This document shows, in pieces, positions 34,625 to 43,865 of a stretch of DNA of 64,000 nucleotides. Positions within the stretch are counted from its first letter, which is position 1, and each line of letters starts with the position of its first letter. The notes beneath the pieces were generated by a model. The model did no database searches. It had not been told where the DNA came from and saw only the letters and a program-made list of their open reading frames with translations. Made by a program: the position numbers and the translations under genes. The stretch covers positions 3,038,001 through 3,102,000 of the forward strand of contig NZ_CP043474.1 in the NCBI RefSeq assembly GCF_008329645.1. Reading direction: 5' to 3'. The DNA comes from Mycolicibacterium grossiae. Lineage in GTDB: Bacteria > Actinomycetota > Actinomycetes > Mycobacteriales > Mycobacteriaceae.

Positions 34625-36202
34625 TCAGAGGACGTCGTTGATGTCGTTCTTGAGCGCCTCGGCCCGTGTACCGAACACAGCCTGAACGTTGTGGCCCACC
34701 TCCACCACGCCCGCTGCGCCGAGGGATTTGAGTCGTGCGTGATCGACCTTCGCGGTGTCACGTACCTCGGTGCGCAGCCGGGTGATGCACGCGTCGACGT
34801 TGACGAGGTTGTCCCGGCCGCCGAAGGCCTCGATGAGCTGCTCGGCCTGGCTGGCGGTCGCCGTCGCGACGCCGGCGCCGGCGCCGTTGTCGTCGTCGAC
34901 GGCGACCGTGGTCACCGACGCGGCGCCCTCGCCGAGGTTCGCCCGCTGTTCGGCGTCGAACTCCGCCTCCGGCTCCCGGCCCGGCGTCCGCATGTTCCAG
35001 CGCGTGATGACGACGCGGAACAGGACGTAGTAGAGGACGGCGAACGCCACGCCCATGCCGATGAGGATGGGGATGTTCTTGGCGGCCGGGGCGGTCCCGT
35101 ACAGCAGCAGGTCGATCAGGCCCGCCGAGAACGAGAAGCCGAGGTGGACGTCGAGCAGATAGGCGAGCGCGAGCGAAAGGCCCGTCAGCACGGCGTGCAC
35201 TACGTACAGCGGGAAGGCCACGAACATGAAGGCGAACTCGAGCGGTTCGGTGACGCCGGTGAGGAAGGCGGTGAGCGCGGCTGCCGACAGGATGCCCACC
35301 GCCACGCGGCGCTGCCGCTTGTTCGCGACGTGGATCATCGCCAGCGCAGCGGCCGGCAAACCGAACATGAGGATGGGGAAGAACCCGGCCGTGTACGCGC
35401 CGCCGGTCGGATCGCCCGCCGTGAACCGTGGGATGTCGCCGGTGAACACCTCGCCACCCGGGGACTGGTAGTCGCCGTAGAGGAACCAGATGTAGGAGTT
35501 CGGAATGTGGTGCAGGCCGAGCGGTATCAGCATGCGGTTGGCGAAGCCGTAGACGAACGCGCCGAATGCGCCTGCACCGGTAATGAACTCGCCGAGGCCG
35601 GTGAGACCGGCATCGAAGATGGGGTAGAAGTAGCTCATCGCGAAGGCCAGGAACAGTGATGCCAGGGACACGATGATCGGGACGAACCGGCGGCCGCCGA
35701 AGAAGCCGAGGTACGACGGCAGCTCGATGGTGTGGTACCGGTCGAACAGCCAGGCCGTCAGCAGGCCCACCACGATGCCCGCGAAGACGCTGTAGTTGAT
35801 CTGCGCCTGCTCGCCGGCCTTGTCGAGTTCGCCGGCCAACACGATGGGCGACATCGTCTCGAACACGGCCTCCACGACCAGATATCCGACGACGGCGGAC
35901 AGGGCGGTGGAACCGTCGGCCTTCCGCGCGAAGCCGATCGCGACGCCGACCGCGAAGAGTAGCGGCAGGTGGTTGAACAGCGCGCCGCCGGCAGCGCTCA
36001 TCGCCTGGAAGAAGGCGCCGATGACCGGCGCGTCGATCTTGCCCAGCAGGTCGGGCTGTCCGAGACGCAGCAGGATGCCCGCGGCGGGAAGCACCGCGAT
36101 TGGCAGCATGAGGCTCTTGCCGAGCCGCTGCAACTGTGCGAAGCCGGGAATGCGCAGGCGTGACTTCGCCTGCGCGGCAGTACTTTCGGTCGCCTCACTC
36201 AT
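34625..36202 (-). CDS. PTS system EIICB component, N-acetylglucosamine/glucose family
   Basis: PTS permease of 525 residues with domain order IIC-IIB. The IIC part (about residues 20-400) has ten or more helices and signature segments LMLPIAVLPAAGILLRLGQPDLLG, GLHHIPNSYIWFLYGDY, GVTEPLEFAFMFVAFPLYVVHAVLTGLS. The IIB domain ends the protein, with the phosphorylated Cys in NVDACITRLRTEV. With separate EIIA and nagA opposite, GlcNAc is the likely substrate. ATG at 36202 follows GGGAGGACC. It is divergent from the EIIA gene, with a DasR-like half-site between them. Confidence 0.92.
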   Translation of the reverse strand: MSEATESTAAQAKSRLRIPGFAQLQRLGKSLMLPIAVLPAAGILLRLGQPDLLGKIDAPVIGAFFQAMSAAGGALFNHLPLLFAVGVAIGFARKADGSTALSAVVGYLVVEAVFETMSPIVLAGELDKAGEQAQINYSVFAGIVVGLLTAWLFDRYHTIELPSYLGFFGGRRFVPIIVSLASLFLAFAMSYFYPIFDAGLTGLGEFITGAGAFGAFVYGFANRMLIPLGLHHIPNSYIWFLYGDYQSPGGEVFTGDIPRFTAGDPTGGAYTAGFFPILMFGLPAAALAMIHVANKRQRRVAVGILSAAALTAFLTGVTEPLEFAFMFVAFPLYVVHAVLTGLSLALAYLLDVHLGFSFSAGLIDLLLYGTAPAAKNIPILIGMGVAFAVLYYVLFRVVITRWNMRTPGREPEAEFDAEQRANLGEGAASVTTVAVDDDNGAGAGVATATASQAEQLIEAFGGRDNLVNVDACITRLRTEVRDTAKVDHARLKSLGAAGVVEVGHNVQAVFGTRAEALKNDINDVL

Positions 36203-36251
36203 CGCTGATGGTCCTCCCTCGCCGCGCCCGCCACGTCGTGCGGAACGAGGA

Positions 36252-36267
36252 GAAAGCCTAGACCAGG
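36252..36267. promoter_or_regulatory. weak DasR/NagR-like site in the PTS divergon
   Basis: GAAAGCCTAGACCAGG matches 10 of 16 positions of the actinobacterial DasR consensus (ACTGGTCTAGACCAGT); the right half CTAGACCAG is exact. It sits between the EIICB and EIIA genes, where a GlcNAc-responsive GntR regulator would act. Only one half is good. Confidence 0.4.
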
Positions 36268-36332
36268 AGGGCCGAAGGGGGGCCGGCTTGCGGACACGCT
36301 CGTAAGGTGGGAGGGCGAGACGACGACGAGGA

Positions 36333-36821
36333 GTGGCCACGGTGAGTGCGGTGCAGACGACGACGGTGATCGCTCCGGTGGCGGGACGCGCGGTGCCGCT
36401 CTCCGACGTGCCCGATCCGGTCTTCAGTCAGGGCATGGTGGGCTATGGCGCCGCCGTGGACCCGCCGCGCGCGGTGATCGAGGCGGTGGCTCCGGTCGGG
36501 GGCACGGTGCTCAAGCTGATGCCGCACGCCTACGTCGTCCTGACACCGGAGAAGGTCGGCGTGCTGGTGCACCTGGGCCTGGACACCGTCGCGCTCGACG
36601 GCGAGGGGTTCACCGCGCACGTCTCGCAGGGCGACGACGTGACCGCCGGGCAGCGCGTCATCACCTACGACGTCCCCGCGGTCGTGGCCAAGGGGCTGAA
36701 CCCCATCGTGCCGGTGGTGGTGATGGACCTGCGCGATGCCGACCGGGTGATGGCCGCCGAAGCGGTGCTGGAGGGTGCCGAGATCGACGCCGGCACCGCG
36801 CTGTTCACGGCACACGGCTAG
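36333..36821 (+). CDS. crr: PTS EIIA-Glc (Crr-like) component
   Basis: EIIA-Glc-type protein of 162 residues: VIAPVAGRAVPLSDVPDPVFSQGMVGYGAAVDP, the central EAVAPVGGTVLKLMPHAYVV with one active-site His, and KVGVLVHLGLDTVALDGEGF with the phosphorylated His. It takes phosphate from HPr and passes it to the EIIB domain encoded opposite. GTG start. Its stop codon directly touches the ATG of a 24-codon remnant, followed by nagA, so a GlcNAc uptake and use operon is clear. Confidence 0.92.
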   Translation: MATVSAVQTTTVIAPVAGRAVPLSDVPDPVFSQGMVGYGAAVDPPRAVIEAVAPVGGTVLKLMPHAYVVLTPEKVGVLVHLGLDTVALDGEGFTAHVSQGDDVTAGQRVITYDVPAVVAKGLNPIVPVVVMDLRDADRVMAAEAVLEGAEIDAGTALFTAHG

Positions 36822-36896
36822 ATGGAGGTCGTCATCGTGCCGGGCGGCGCCCAGAGCGGTGCCCACCGCAGCGACCCGGACCGACGGGGCATCTGA
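36822..36896 (+). pseudogene. probable 24-codon remnant of nagB
   Basis: A tiny frame reading MEVVIVPGGAQSGAHRSDPD and ending after four more residues at TGA, exactly filling the space between the EIIA stop and the nagA GTG. MEVVIVP is how I recall actinobacterial glucosamine-6-phosphate deaminase (NagB) beginning, and nagB normally lies in this position. I read it as nagB reduced by a large internal deletion that kept the ends in the operon. A chance small frame cannot be excluded. Confidence 0.5.
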
Positions 36897-38033
36897 GTGC
36901 TGCTCACCGCGGACACCGTCGTGACCGGACCGGACGTGCTGCGGCCCGGGTGGATCGAGACGTCCGGCGACGGCGTGCGCGCCGTCGGCACCGGGGCGCC
37001 GCCACGCCCCGCCGACCACGAACTCGGGCCGGTCACCGTGATCCCCGGGTTCGTCGACACCCACGTGCACGGCGGCGGCGGAGCGGAGTTCGCACAGGCG
37101 TCCGACGCGGCGACGGAGGCCGCGGTCCAGGTGCACCGCGCGCACGGCACCACCGCGATCGTCGCGTCCGTGGTGACCGCGGCGCCCGACGACCTGCTGC
37201 GCCAGGTCCGTCACCTCGCCGGCCAGGTCCGCGCCGGGATCCTCGACGGCATCCACCTGGAGGGCCCCTGGCTGTCGACGCTGCGCTGCGGCGCCCATGA
37301 CCCGGCGCTGATGCGCGACCCGGACCCCGCCGAGATCGACCGTCTCCTGGACGCGGGGGCCGGAGCCGTCCGCATGGTGACGATCGCGCCGGAACGTCCG
37401 GGCGCGTTGGACGCCATCCGCAGGTTCGCCGACGCCGGCGTGGTGGTGGCGGTCGGCCACACCGAAGCCACGTACGCTCGGACGCTCGAGGCCGTGGAGG
37501 CCGGCGCGACCGTCGGCACGCACCTGTTCAACGCGATGCGGCCCATCGACCGTCGAGAGCCCGGACCCGTGGTGGCGCTGCTGGAGCACCCCGCCGTGAC
37601 GGTCGAGGTGATCACCGATGGCGTGCACGTCGCGCCGGCGATCTATCGGCACGTGGTGCGCAGCGCCGGTCCGGGGCGGGTGTCGCTGATCACCGACGCG
37701 ATGGCCGCGACCGGGATGTCCGACGGCACCTACCGGCTCGGCGGGCTCGCCGTCGACGTCGCCGGTGGCGTCGCACGGGTGGCGGGCACCGAGACCATCG
37801 CCGGAAGCACGGCGACCATGGATCGGGTCTTCCGCTACGCGCTGGCGCACTGCGGTCTGCCGCCGGAACCGGCGCTGCACTTGGCGGTCGAGCAGTCGAG
37901 CCTCAATCCAGCTCGCGCACTTGGTCTTTCGATTGGTCTGAGCGCCGGCGCGCCGGCCGACCTGGTGGTTCTGGACGCGGGGCACGCCGTCACCGCGGTG
38001 TTGCGCCGCGGTCGGTGGGTGGTGGCGCCCTAG
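36897..38033 (+). CDS. nagA: N-acetylglucosamine-6-phosphate deacetylase
   Basis: Amidohydrolase of 378 residues that removes acetate from GlcNAc-6-phosphate in the cytoplasm after PTS uptake. Metal and substrate motifs are in order: DTHVHGGGG, GIHLEGPWLS (metal Glu), GHTEATY, GTHLFNAM and the catalytic Asp in LITDAMAATG. GTG start directly after the remnant frame. It converges with a TetR gene, the two stop codons sharing the sequence CTAG. Product GlcN-6-phosphate needs NagB, not found here, or entry to cell-wall synthesis via GlmM. Confidence 0.94.
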   Translation: MLLTADTVVTGPDVLRPGWIETSGDGVRAVGTGAPPRPADHELGPVTVIPGFVDTHVHGGGGAEFAQASDAATEAAVQVHRAHGTTAIVASVVTAAPDDLLRQVRHLAGQVRAGILDGIHLEGPWLSTLRCGAHDPALMRDPDPAEIDRLLDAGAGAVRMVTIAPERPGALDAIRRFADAGVVVAVGHTEATYARTLEAVEAGATVGTHLFNAMRPIDRREPGPVVALLEHPAVTVEVITDGVHVAPAIYRHVVRSAGPGRVSLITDAMAATGMSDGTYRLGGLAVDVAGGVARVAGTETIAGSTATMDRVFRYALAHCGLPPEPALHLAVEQSSLNPARALGLSIGLSAGAPADLVVLDAGHAVTAVLRRGRWVVAP

Positions 38034-38641
38034 ACCGTCTCGGGCAGCGCGGACCCCGTCGCCAGGTGCGCGTAGTCGCGGACGAGCCGCAACGCGGTCA
38101 GGCGGTCGACGGCCGGGTCGCGCGCCACGATGCGGTAGCCGAGGTAATCCTCCAGGGCCATCAGCGTCATCGCGACGTCGCGCGCCGGCGTGGCGAGCCG
38201 GAAGCTGCCGTCGGTCTCCCCGGCGGTGAGGATGCGCTCGTAGAGCCCCACCTGCCGGTGGTAGATGCCCTGTACGTCGCGGCGCTGGTCGAGTTCGAAG
38301 CCGGCGGCGAGCACCGCCCGCCAGATCGCCCGCCACTCGGCGTCCTCCGGGCCGGTCGGCAGGCCCGCGGCGATCACGTAGGCGAGGCGCTGCGGGGAAC
38401 CGTCGGTGGTCTCGGCGATCGCGAGCCGTTCGTCGTAGAACCGGACGTCGGAGCGCAGCGCCAGTTCGGCGAGCAGCTCGTGCATGTCCTTGAAGTAGTA
38501 GCGCACCGCGTTGGCGGTCAGCCCGAGTTCGGCGGCGACGTCGGCGATCCGCAGCGTGGCGAGGTCGTGCCGCTCGATGAGCCCGATCGCCGCGTCGAGG
38601 ATCTCCTCGCGGCGTTCGATCTGACGGTTCGGCCGTGGCAC
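38030..38641 (-). CDS. TetR family regulator
   Basis: Regulator of 203 residues with the helix-turn-helix RREEILDAAIGLIERHDLATLRIADVAAELGLTANAVRYYFKDMHELLAEL and a TetR_C domain of the BetI-like type. GTG at 38641 is preceded by GAGGGG; an in-frame GTG 15 bases earlier is possible. It is divergent from the peptidase/permease pair, with a palindrome (TTATTTTCC-N5-GGAAAAGAA) between them, so it most likely represses that operon and itself. Confidence 0.9.
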   Translation of the reverse strand: MPRPNRQIERREEILDAAIGLIERHDLATLRIADVAAELGLTANAVRYYFKDMHELLAELALRSDVRFYDERLAIAETTDGSPQRLAYVIAAGLPTGPEDAEWRAIWRAVLAAGFELDQRRDVQGIYHRQVGLYERILTAGETDGSFRLATPARDVAMTLMALEDYLGYRIVARDPAVDRLTALRLVRDYAHLATGSALPETV

Positions 38642-38727
38642 CCCCTCATGATCCACGCCGCGGCGCCCGGAGCGTCGGCAACATCGGATTCCGTCCGTTC
38701 CGTTGCGCGCCGCCCGTAGGAGGCGCA

Positions 38728-38750
38728 TTATTTTCCGACTAGGAAAAGAA
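38728..38750. promoter_or_regulatory. TetR-type operator between regulator and peptidase genes
   Basis: Arms TTATTTTCC and GGAAAAGAA pair at 8 of 9 positions across GACTA, 20 bases before the peptidase ATG. The A/T-rich site stands out in this GC-rich DNA and lies in the divergent promoter region, fitting autorepression and repression of the peptidase operon. Confidence 0.55.
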
Positions 38751-38770
38751 CTCCTGCCACGAAGGACGTC

Positions 38771-39868
38771 ATGCGCGCTCGAGATCTCGGCGTCGTCGTC
38801 GGGGTGCACCCGACCGGAGAACACAACGCCATCACCGACGTACCCGGCGTGCGCGTCGGGCACGTGACCCTGCACGACGACGGCCCGCCGGCCGTGCACA
38901 CCGGCGTCACCGTCGTCGTGCCGCACGACGACATCTGGACCGAACCGGTGTTCGCGGGTGCCCACCGACTCAACGGCAGCGGCGAGCTGACCGGGCTGGA
39001 GTGGATCCGCGAGTCCGGCGAACTCACCACCGCCATAGGTCTGACGAACACGCACAGCGTCGGCGTCGTTCGCGACGCCCTGGTCGACGCCCAGATCGGT
39101 GCCCGCGGCGAGGGTGTCTACTGGTCGCTGCCGGTGGTGGGGGAGACCTACGACGGCCTGCTCAGCGACATCAACGGCCACCACGTCCGCGCCGAACACG
39201 TGCACCAGGCGCTGGCCGACGCGCGCGGCGGCCCGGTCGCCGAGGGCAACGTCGGTGGTGGTGCCGGCATGATCTGTCACGAGTTCAAGGGCGGCATCGG
39301 CACCGCATCGCGCGTCACCGACACCGCCGCCGGCCGCTACACCGTCGGCGCGCTGGTGCAGGCCAATCACGGCCGGCGGGAACGGTTGCGCGTCAACGGG
39401 ATCGGCGTCGGTGCCCGGATCGGTCCGGACGTGGTGCCGCTGCCCGGCGTGCCCGCGCAATTCGAACGCGGATCGGGGTCGATCATCGTCCTCGTCGCCA
39501 CCGATGCGCCGCTGCTCCCGCACCAGTGCACCCGCCTCGCGCAGCGCGCCGCACTGGCCGTCGCGAACGTCGGCGGCACCGGTGAGCAGTACAGCGGCGA
39601 CCTGATGCTGGCCTTCGCCACCGGCAACCGCGGCATCCCGTCCTACGCCTGGGACGAGGACCCGCAGGCCGAGCGGCCCGAGGTGCCGCTGCGGATGGTC
39701 GCGCCGCAACTGATGACGCGGCTGTTCGACCTCACGGTCGAGGCCACCGAGGAAGCCATCGTCAACGCGCTGGTCGCCGCCACCACGCTCACCGGACGTC
39801 ACGGCATGACCGTGCACGCCCTGCCCCACGACCTGCTCGCGCAGGCCTGCTTCCAGGAGGAACGATGA
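38771..39868 (+). CDS. P1 (S58, DmpA-like) family aminopeptidase
   Basis: Self-processing Ntn-type peptidase of 365 residues. N-terminal NAITDVPGVRVGHVTLHDDGPPAVHTGVTVVVPHD, central EGNVGGGAGMICHEFKGGIGTASRV, and the site VGGTGEQYSGDLMLAFATGN where the nucleophilic Ser precedes Gly-Asp, as in DmpA/BapA enzymes. These release D- or beta-amino acids, or amino-acid amides, from short peptides. The stop overlaps the permease start (ATGA), suggesting that the released amino acid, or the peptide substrate, is carried by that permease. Confidence 0.9.
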   Translation: MRARDLGVVVGVHPTGEHNAITDVPGVRVGHVTLHDDGPPAVHTGVTVVVPHDDIWTEPVFAGAHRLNGSGELTGLEWIRESGELTTAIGLTNTHSVGVVRDALVDAQIGARGEGVYWSLPVVGETYDGLLSDINGHHVRAEHVHQALADARGGPVAEGNVGGGAGMICHEFKGGIGTASRVTDTAAGRYTVGALVQANHGRRERLRVNGIGVGARIGPDVVPLPGVPAQFERGSGSIIVLVATDAPLLPHQCTRLAQRAALAVANVGGTGEQYSGDLMLAFATGNRGIPSYAWDEDPQAERPEVPLRMVAPQLMTRLFDLTVEATEEAIVNALVAATTLTGRHGMTVHALPHDLLAQACFQEER

Positions 39869-41298
39869 CCACGACGGGCACGGAGAACGGCACCGACACC
39901 GGCGCCGGGCGGCTACGCGGGCACCTCGGCAGCGTCGCGGTGGTGTTCATGGTCGTCGCGGCGGCCGCGCCGCTGACCGTGATCGGCGGCAACATGCCGC
40001 TGGCGATGGCGCTGGGCAATGGTGCCGGCGCACCGGTGGGCTTCGTCCTCGCCGCACTGGTGCTGCTGGTCTTCAGCGTCGGCTTCGTGACGATGACGCC
40101 GCACGTCCCCGAGGCGGGAGCGTTCTTCTCCTACGTCACCGTGGGTCTCGGCAGGCGCCTGGGCACCGGCATCGCCGTGGTCGCGCTGATCGCCTACACC
40201 GCCATCCAGGTCGGCATCTACGGCTACATCGGCTGGGCCATCGACGACACCGTCCGGTTCTACGGCGGCCCGGAGGTGCCGTGGCCGGTGTACGCGTTCG
40301 CCGTACTCGCGATCGTCGCGTTGCTTGGGTACCGCCACATCGACCTCAGCGCCAAGGTGCTCGGCATCGCGCTGGCCCTCGAGATCGGCATCGTGCTGCT
40401 GCTCGACGTCGTCATCGTCGGCAAGCCCGGGCCCGCCGGGCTGACGCTCGACTCCTTCCGCCCCGAGGTCTTCACCAGCGGCACCCTGGGCATCGCGGTC
40501 CTGTTCGCGCTCACCGGGTTCATCGGCTTCGAGGCCACCGCGGTGTTCCGCGACGAGGCACGCGATCCCGAGCGCACCATCCCGCGCGCCACCTACGCCG
40601 CGGTGCTCATCATCGGCGGGTTCTACGCGCTGACCTGCTGGGCGTTCGTCGTGGCCACCGGCCCGGACGAGGTAAGCGCCACGGCGCAGCGCACCCTCGA
40701 CGGCGAGGGCAACATGCTGCTGGACACCACGGGTGCGATGCTCGGCGCACTGGGCCGCGACGTGGTCAACGTCCTGCTGCTCACCAGCCTGTTCGCCTGC
40801 GTGCTGTCGTTCCACAACGTCATCGCCCGCTACCAGTTCGTGCTGTCCGGGCGCGGGCTGCTGCCGACCCGCCTGGGCGTCGTGCACGACCGACACCGGT
40901 CGCCGGCGTTCTCGTCGGTGGTGCAGACCGTCACCGCGGCGGTCATCGTGGCGCTGCTGGCGGTGTTCGGCGTCGACCCACTGGTCGGGGTGTTCGGCTC
41001 GATGGCCGGTGTCGCGACCGTCGGCATGGTGCTGCTGATGTTCACCACGTCGGTTGCCGTGCTGGTCTTCTTCGTGCGTCACCGCGCCGAGTCGCGCGGC
41101 CGACTCTGGCAGACGCGGATCGCGCCTGCGGTCGCCTGCGTCGGCCTGCTCACCAGCCTGTGGCTGGTGCTGTCCAACTTCACGCTGGTCACCGGTGGCA
41201 GCGTCGCGCTGAGCGCGGCCCTGGCCGCGGTGCCGTTCGTAGGCCTGCTGGTGGGCGTCGCGCTCGGCAGCCGGTTGCGCGTGCCGGCTACCCGGTAG
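39865..41298 (+). CDS. APC family amino acid permease
   Basis: Integral membrane protein of 477 residues with about twelve helices. APC hallmarks are the N-terminal [38 protein letters not shown] and the central ITALL-like region [31 protein letters not shown], near-universal in this superfamily. Translationally coupled to the S58 peptidase and presumably under the divergent TetR. The substrate is probably an amino acid or amine, but which one is unknown. Its 3' end overlaps the next small gene by 11 bases. Confidence 0.9.
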   Translation: MTTTGTENGTDTGAGRLRGHLGSVAVVFMVVAAAAPLTVIGGNMPLAMALGNGAGAPVGFVLAALVLLVFSVGFVTMTPHVPEAGAFFSYVTVGLGRRLGTGIAVVALIAYTAIQVGIYGYIGWAIDDTVRFYGGPEVPWPVYAFAVLAIVALLGYRHIDLSAKVLGIALALEIGIVLLLDVVIVGKPGPAGLTLDSFRPEVFTSGTLGIAVLFALTGFIGFEATAVFRDEARDPERTIPRATYAAVLIIGGFYALTCWAFVVATGPDEVSATAQRTLDGEGNMLLDTTGAMLGALGRDVVNVLLLTSLFACVLSFHNVIARYQFVLSGRGLLPTRLGVVHDRHRSPAFSSVVQTVTAAVIVALLAVFGVDPLVGVFGSMAGVATVGMVLLMFTTSVAVLVFFVRHRAESRGRLWQTRIAPAVACVGLLTSLWLVLSNFTLVTGGSVALSAALAAVPFVGLLVGVALGSRLRVPATR

Positions 41299-41479
41299 CG
41301 CCGTCGACGAAGGCGATGAGGCGCGGGTCGTCGGAGGTGAAGCGTTCGACCTCCTCCCCGCCGTCGCAGCGCAGCAGCGCGATGGTGATGCCGTGCCGGG
41401 TGCGGGCAATCACCTCCCACGTCGCGCCGGCGTCCTGCCAACGGATCAGCTCGGCCACCCGGTCCCGGTCGTCGTCCAC
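41288..41479 (-). CDS. small hypothetical protein, 63 residues
   Basis: A 63-residue soluble frame (GTG start) containing [41 protein letters not shown] and ending [14 protein letters not shown]. The alternating hydrophobic pattern looks like a small beta-rich domain, and I recall similar short proteins in actinobacteria but no function. It converges on the permease gene, the last 11 bases overlapping. Confidence 0.6.
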   Translation of the reverse strand: MDDDRDRVAELIRWQDAGATWEVIARTRHGITIALLRCDGGEEVERFTSDDPRLIAFVDGATG

Positions 41480-41531
41480 CGCTCCACGATGGCACGCCCA
41501 CCGCGACGATCCGCTGTCGTAGGCTGCCGCG

Positions 41532-41960
41532 GTGGACGTCGCGTCGCGCATCGGCATCGGAGCGGTGTTCGTGTGGCTCGGCATGGTGCTCGCGATCTCG
41601 TTCCTCGAGGCGCCGTTGAAGTTCCGGGCGCCCGGCATCACCCCGCAGCTCGGACTGGGTATCGGCCGCCTGGTGTTCCGGGCGCTCAACGTGTGCGAGC
41701 TGCTGCTGGCCGTCGTCGCCGCGGTCACCCTGTTCGCGCACGAGACGTCGACGGCGGCGACGGTCGCCCTGACCGCGGCCGGCGGCGCACTGGTGGTGCA
41801 GACGGCGATCCTGCGGCCCCTGCTGTCGCGGCGCACCGCGCTGGTGCTCGCCGGCGAGCACGACCGCGGGCGGTCGATCGCGCACTACCTCTACGTCGGG
41901 CTCGAGGTGGTCACGGTGGTGGCGCTGATCGCCGCCGGGGTGCTGCTGCTCGGCAACTGA
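41532..41960 (+). CDS. four-helix membrane protein of unknown function
   Basis: Protein of 142 residues with four predicted helices: about residues 8-25 ([20 protein letters not shown]), 50-70 ([19 protein letters not shown]), 75-92 and 115-140. The pattern, with [24 protein letters not shown] after helix 1, is that of small conserved membrane proteins in actinobacteria; no function is known to me. GTG start. It stands 80 bases upstream of mbtK with the IdeR-like box between. Confidence 0.7.
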   Translation: MDVASRIGIGAVFVWLGMVLAISFLEAPLKFRAPGITPQLGLGIGRLVFRALNVCELLLAVVAAVTLFAHETSTAATVALTAAGGALVVQTAILRPLLSRRTALVLAGEHDRGRSIAHYLYVGLEVVTVVALIAAGVLLLGN

Positions 41961-41995
41961 CGGGACGCCCGCGCCGTGAGGTCGGGAGCGGTTGG

Positions 41996-42014
41996 GTAGC
42001 CAAGGCTGCCCTTA
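41996..42014 (+). promoter_or_regulatory. mbtK: IdeR-like iron box upstream of mbtK
   Basis: GTAGCCAAGGCTGCCCTTA matches about 14 of 19 positions of the DtxR/IdeR consensus TWAGGTWAGSCTWACCTWA. A TAGGCT -10-like element follows at 42025-42030, ten bases before the mbtK ATG, so bound IdeR would cover the promoter. It fits iron-starvation control of mycobactin genes. Confidence 0.6.
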
Positions 42015-42040
42015 CTCCCTCGGGTAGGCTCGGCGCCGAG

Positions 42041-42667
42041 ATGACCGAGATCGAAGAGGCACTGCCGGTGCTGCCGCGCGAACTGACCGACGTCACCGAC
42101 GAGGTCCGGGCCGTTCCGGCCCCGCCGACGCCGGTGCTCGCCGAGCCCTACTTCTTCCGGCTCGCCGACGCCGACGCCGACGCCGCTTTGATCTCGGAGT
42201 GGATGAACCGGCCGCACCTCGCGGAGGCGTGGGAGTATGACAATCCGCCCGGCTGGTGGCGAAACCACCTGCGGGCGCAGTTGATCGGCGACTACTCGCG
42301 GCCGTTCGTCGGCAGCTTCAAGGGCCAGGAGATGGCCTACCTCGAGGTGTACCGTGCGGCGAAGGACTCGATCGCCCCGCGGTACGCGTGCGACCCGCAC
42401 GACCTCGGTCTGCACGCCGCCATCGCGGACCTCAAGTTCGTCAACAAGGGCATCGCGCCGATCCTGCTGCCCCGCGTGGTGGCCAGCCTGTTCGACCTCG
42501 AACCCCGGTGCCGCCGCATCATGTTCGACCCGGACCACCGCAACAGCGGCGCCCGCGCGGTGTGCGAATGGGCTGGCTGCACCTTCCTCGGCGAGCACGA
42601 CATGGCCAATCGCCGGATGGCGCTCTACGCCCTGCCGCGCACCCCCGAGGACGCGCCGCAGCGCTGA
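42041..42667 (+). CDS. mbtK: lysine N6-acyltransferase MbtK (GNAT)
   Basis: GNAT acyltransferase of 208 residues that moves the long fatty acyl chain from the carrier MbtL onto the lysine epsilon-amine of mycobactin. Typical segments are [61 protein letters not shown] and the CoA/ACP-binding [16 protein letters not shown], with [31 protein letters not shown] after. It converges with mbtN-mbtM-mbtL, the same arrangement as Rv1347c and Rv1344-1346. Regulation is likely by IdeR. Confidence 0.95.
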   Translation: MTEIEEALPVLPRELTDVTDEVRAVPAPPTPVLAEPYFFRLADADADAALISEWMNRPHLAEAWEYDNPPGWWRNHLRAQLIGDYSRPFVGSFKGQEMAYLEVYRAAKDSIAPRYACDPHDLGLHAAIADLKFVNKGIAPILLPRVVASLFDLEPRCRRIMFDPDHRNSGARAVCEWAGCTFLGEHDMANRRMALYALPRTPEDAPQR

Positions 42668-42674
42668 GACCGCG

Positions 42675-43865
42675 TCAGGGAAGCTGGTCGAACTCCGCGT
42701 AGCCGTCGTGGTCGGGCTTCATCGCCGCCGCCACCAGCTCCCACAGCACCTCGTCGGTGCCGCCGCCGACCCGTGCGAGCTTCATGTCCCGCCACCACCG
42801 GCCCAGCGGCGTCTCGTCCACCAGGTAGCCGGAGCCGCCGAAGATGTGCATGCACTCGTTGACGACCTCCTCGCCGAGGCGCGCGGCCGAGACCTTCATG
42901 GCGGCGGCGGCCCGCAGGTCCAGCCTGCCGGTCGCCGCAACGCCGTCCAGGGCGTAGCGCAGCATGTCCACCCGGGCCTGCAGGTCGGCCAGCCGCAGCC
43001 GCAGTGCCTGGTGCTCGTAGAGCGTGTGGCCGAATTGTCGACGAACCATCATGCGCGCCAACGTGATACCGATGACCCGCTGCGCCGAGGTCGAGACCAG
43101 CCCGGCCACCGACATGCGCTCCTGCGCCAGGCCCCAGGAGATCGCCGCGAGGCCGATGCCTGCGCGCGCGACCAGCGCGTCGGCGGGTACCCAGGTGTCG
43201 ATGTGCACTGCGGCGGTGTCGAGCGGTCCGGCGCCCACCTTGCGGTAGGGCGTTTGGATCTCGCACTGCGCCAGGGGCACGGCGATGACGACGACGCTGC
43301 CGTGCTTGCTGTTCGGGTCGTGATCGACGCTGCGGGCGACGGCCATCACGTGGTCGGCGATGGGGGACAGCGACACGTACTTCTTGATGCCCGTGACCCG
43401 GAAGCCGGCGCCGTCGGTGCGCACCTCGGTGCCGACGATCTGCAGGTCCGATCCGCCGGACTGCTCGGAGGCGCCGATGCACAGCACCGCCTCGCCGCGG
43501 ATGGCCTGCTCGGCGATGTCCTTGAGGTAGTCCGACTTGCCGAACCGGCGCAGGATCGCGATCGCCGAGTCGTGCAGGCCGACGCCCACGCCGATGCCCG
43601 CCGAACCCAGCGTGCCGAGCTTGCGGGCCAGCGTGATGACCTTCGCGACGTCGGACTGCTGCTGACCCGGCGGCCACTTGGCGGCGAACACGCCGCTGGC
43701 ACCGAGGTATTCGATGAGCTGGCGCGGGAAGCGTTCGGTGGCCTCGGCCTGCGCGGTCCACGCGGTGATGCGCTCGTCGAAGACCCGGTCGAGGAGCGCG
43801 GCGTAGTCCTCGGCCGTCTCGTTCCCGGTGGTCGACACCGGCGGTGCGTCCGTCGTCGCGGTCAT
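42675..43865 (-). CDS. mbtN: acyl-ACP dehydrogenase MbtN (FadE14-like)
   Basis: Acyl-CoA-dehydrogenase-fold protein of 396 residues that puts the double bond into the MbtL-bound acyl chain of mycobactin. FAD loop [38 protein letters not shown]-terminal [39 protein letters not shown]. The ATG overlaps the mbtM stop (ATGA). Its place beside mbtM, mbtL and mbtK supports the name rather than a beta-oxidation role. Confidence 0.93.
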   Translation of the reverse strand: MTATTDAPPVSTTGNETAEDYAALLDRVFDERITAWTAQAEATERFPRQLIEYLGASGVFAAKWPPGQQQSDVAKVITLARKLGTLGSAGIGVGVGLHDSAIAILRRFGKSDYLKDIAEQAIRGEAVLCIGASEQSGGSDLQIVGTEVRTDGAGFRVTGIKKYVSLSPIADHVMAVARSVDHDPNSKHGSVVVIAVPLAQCEIQTPYRKVGAGPLDTAAVHIDTWVPADALVARAGIGLAAISWGLAQERMSVAGLVSTSAQRVIGITLARMMVRRQFGHTLYEHQALRLRLADLQARVDMLRYALDGVAATGRLDLRAAAAMKVSAARLGEEVVNECMHIFGGSGYLVDETPLGRWWRDMKLARVGGGTDEVLWELVAAAMKPDHDGYAEFDQLP

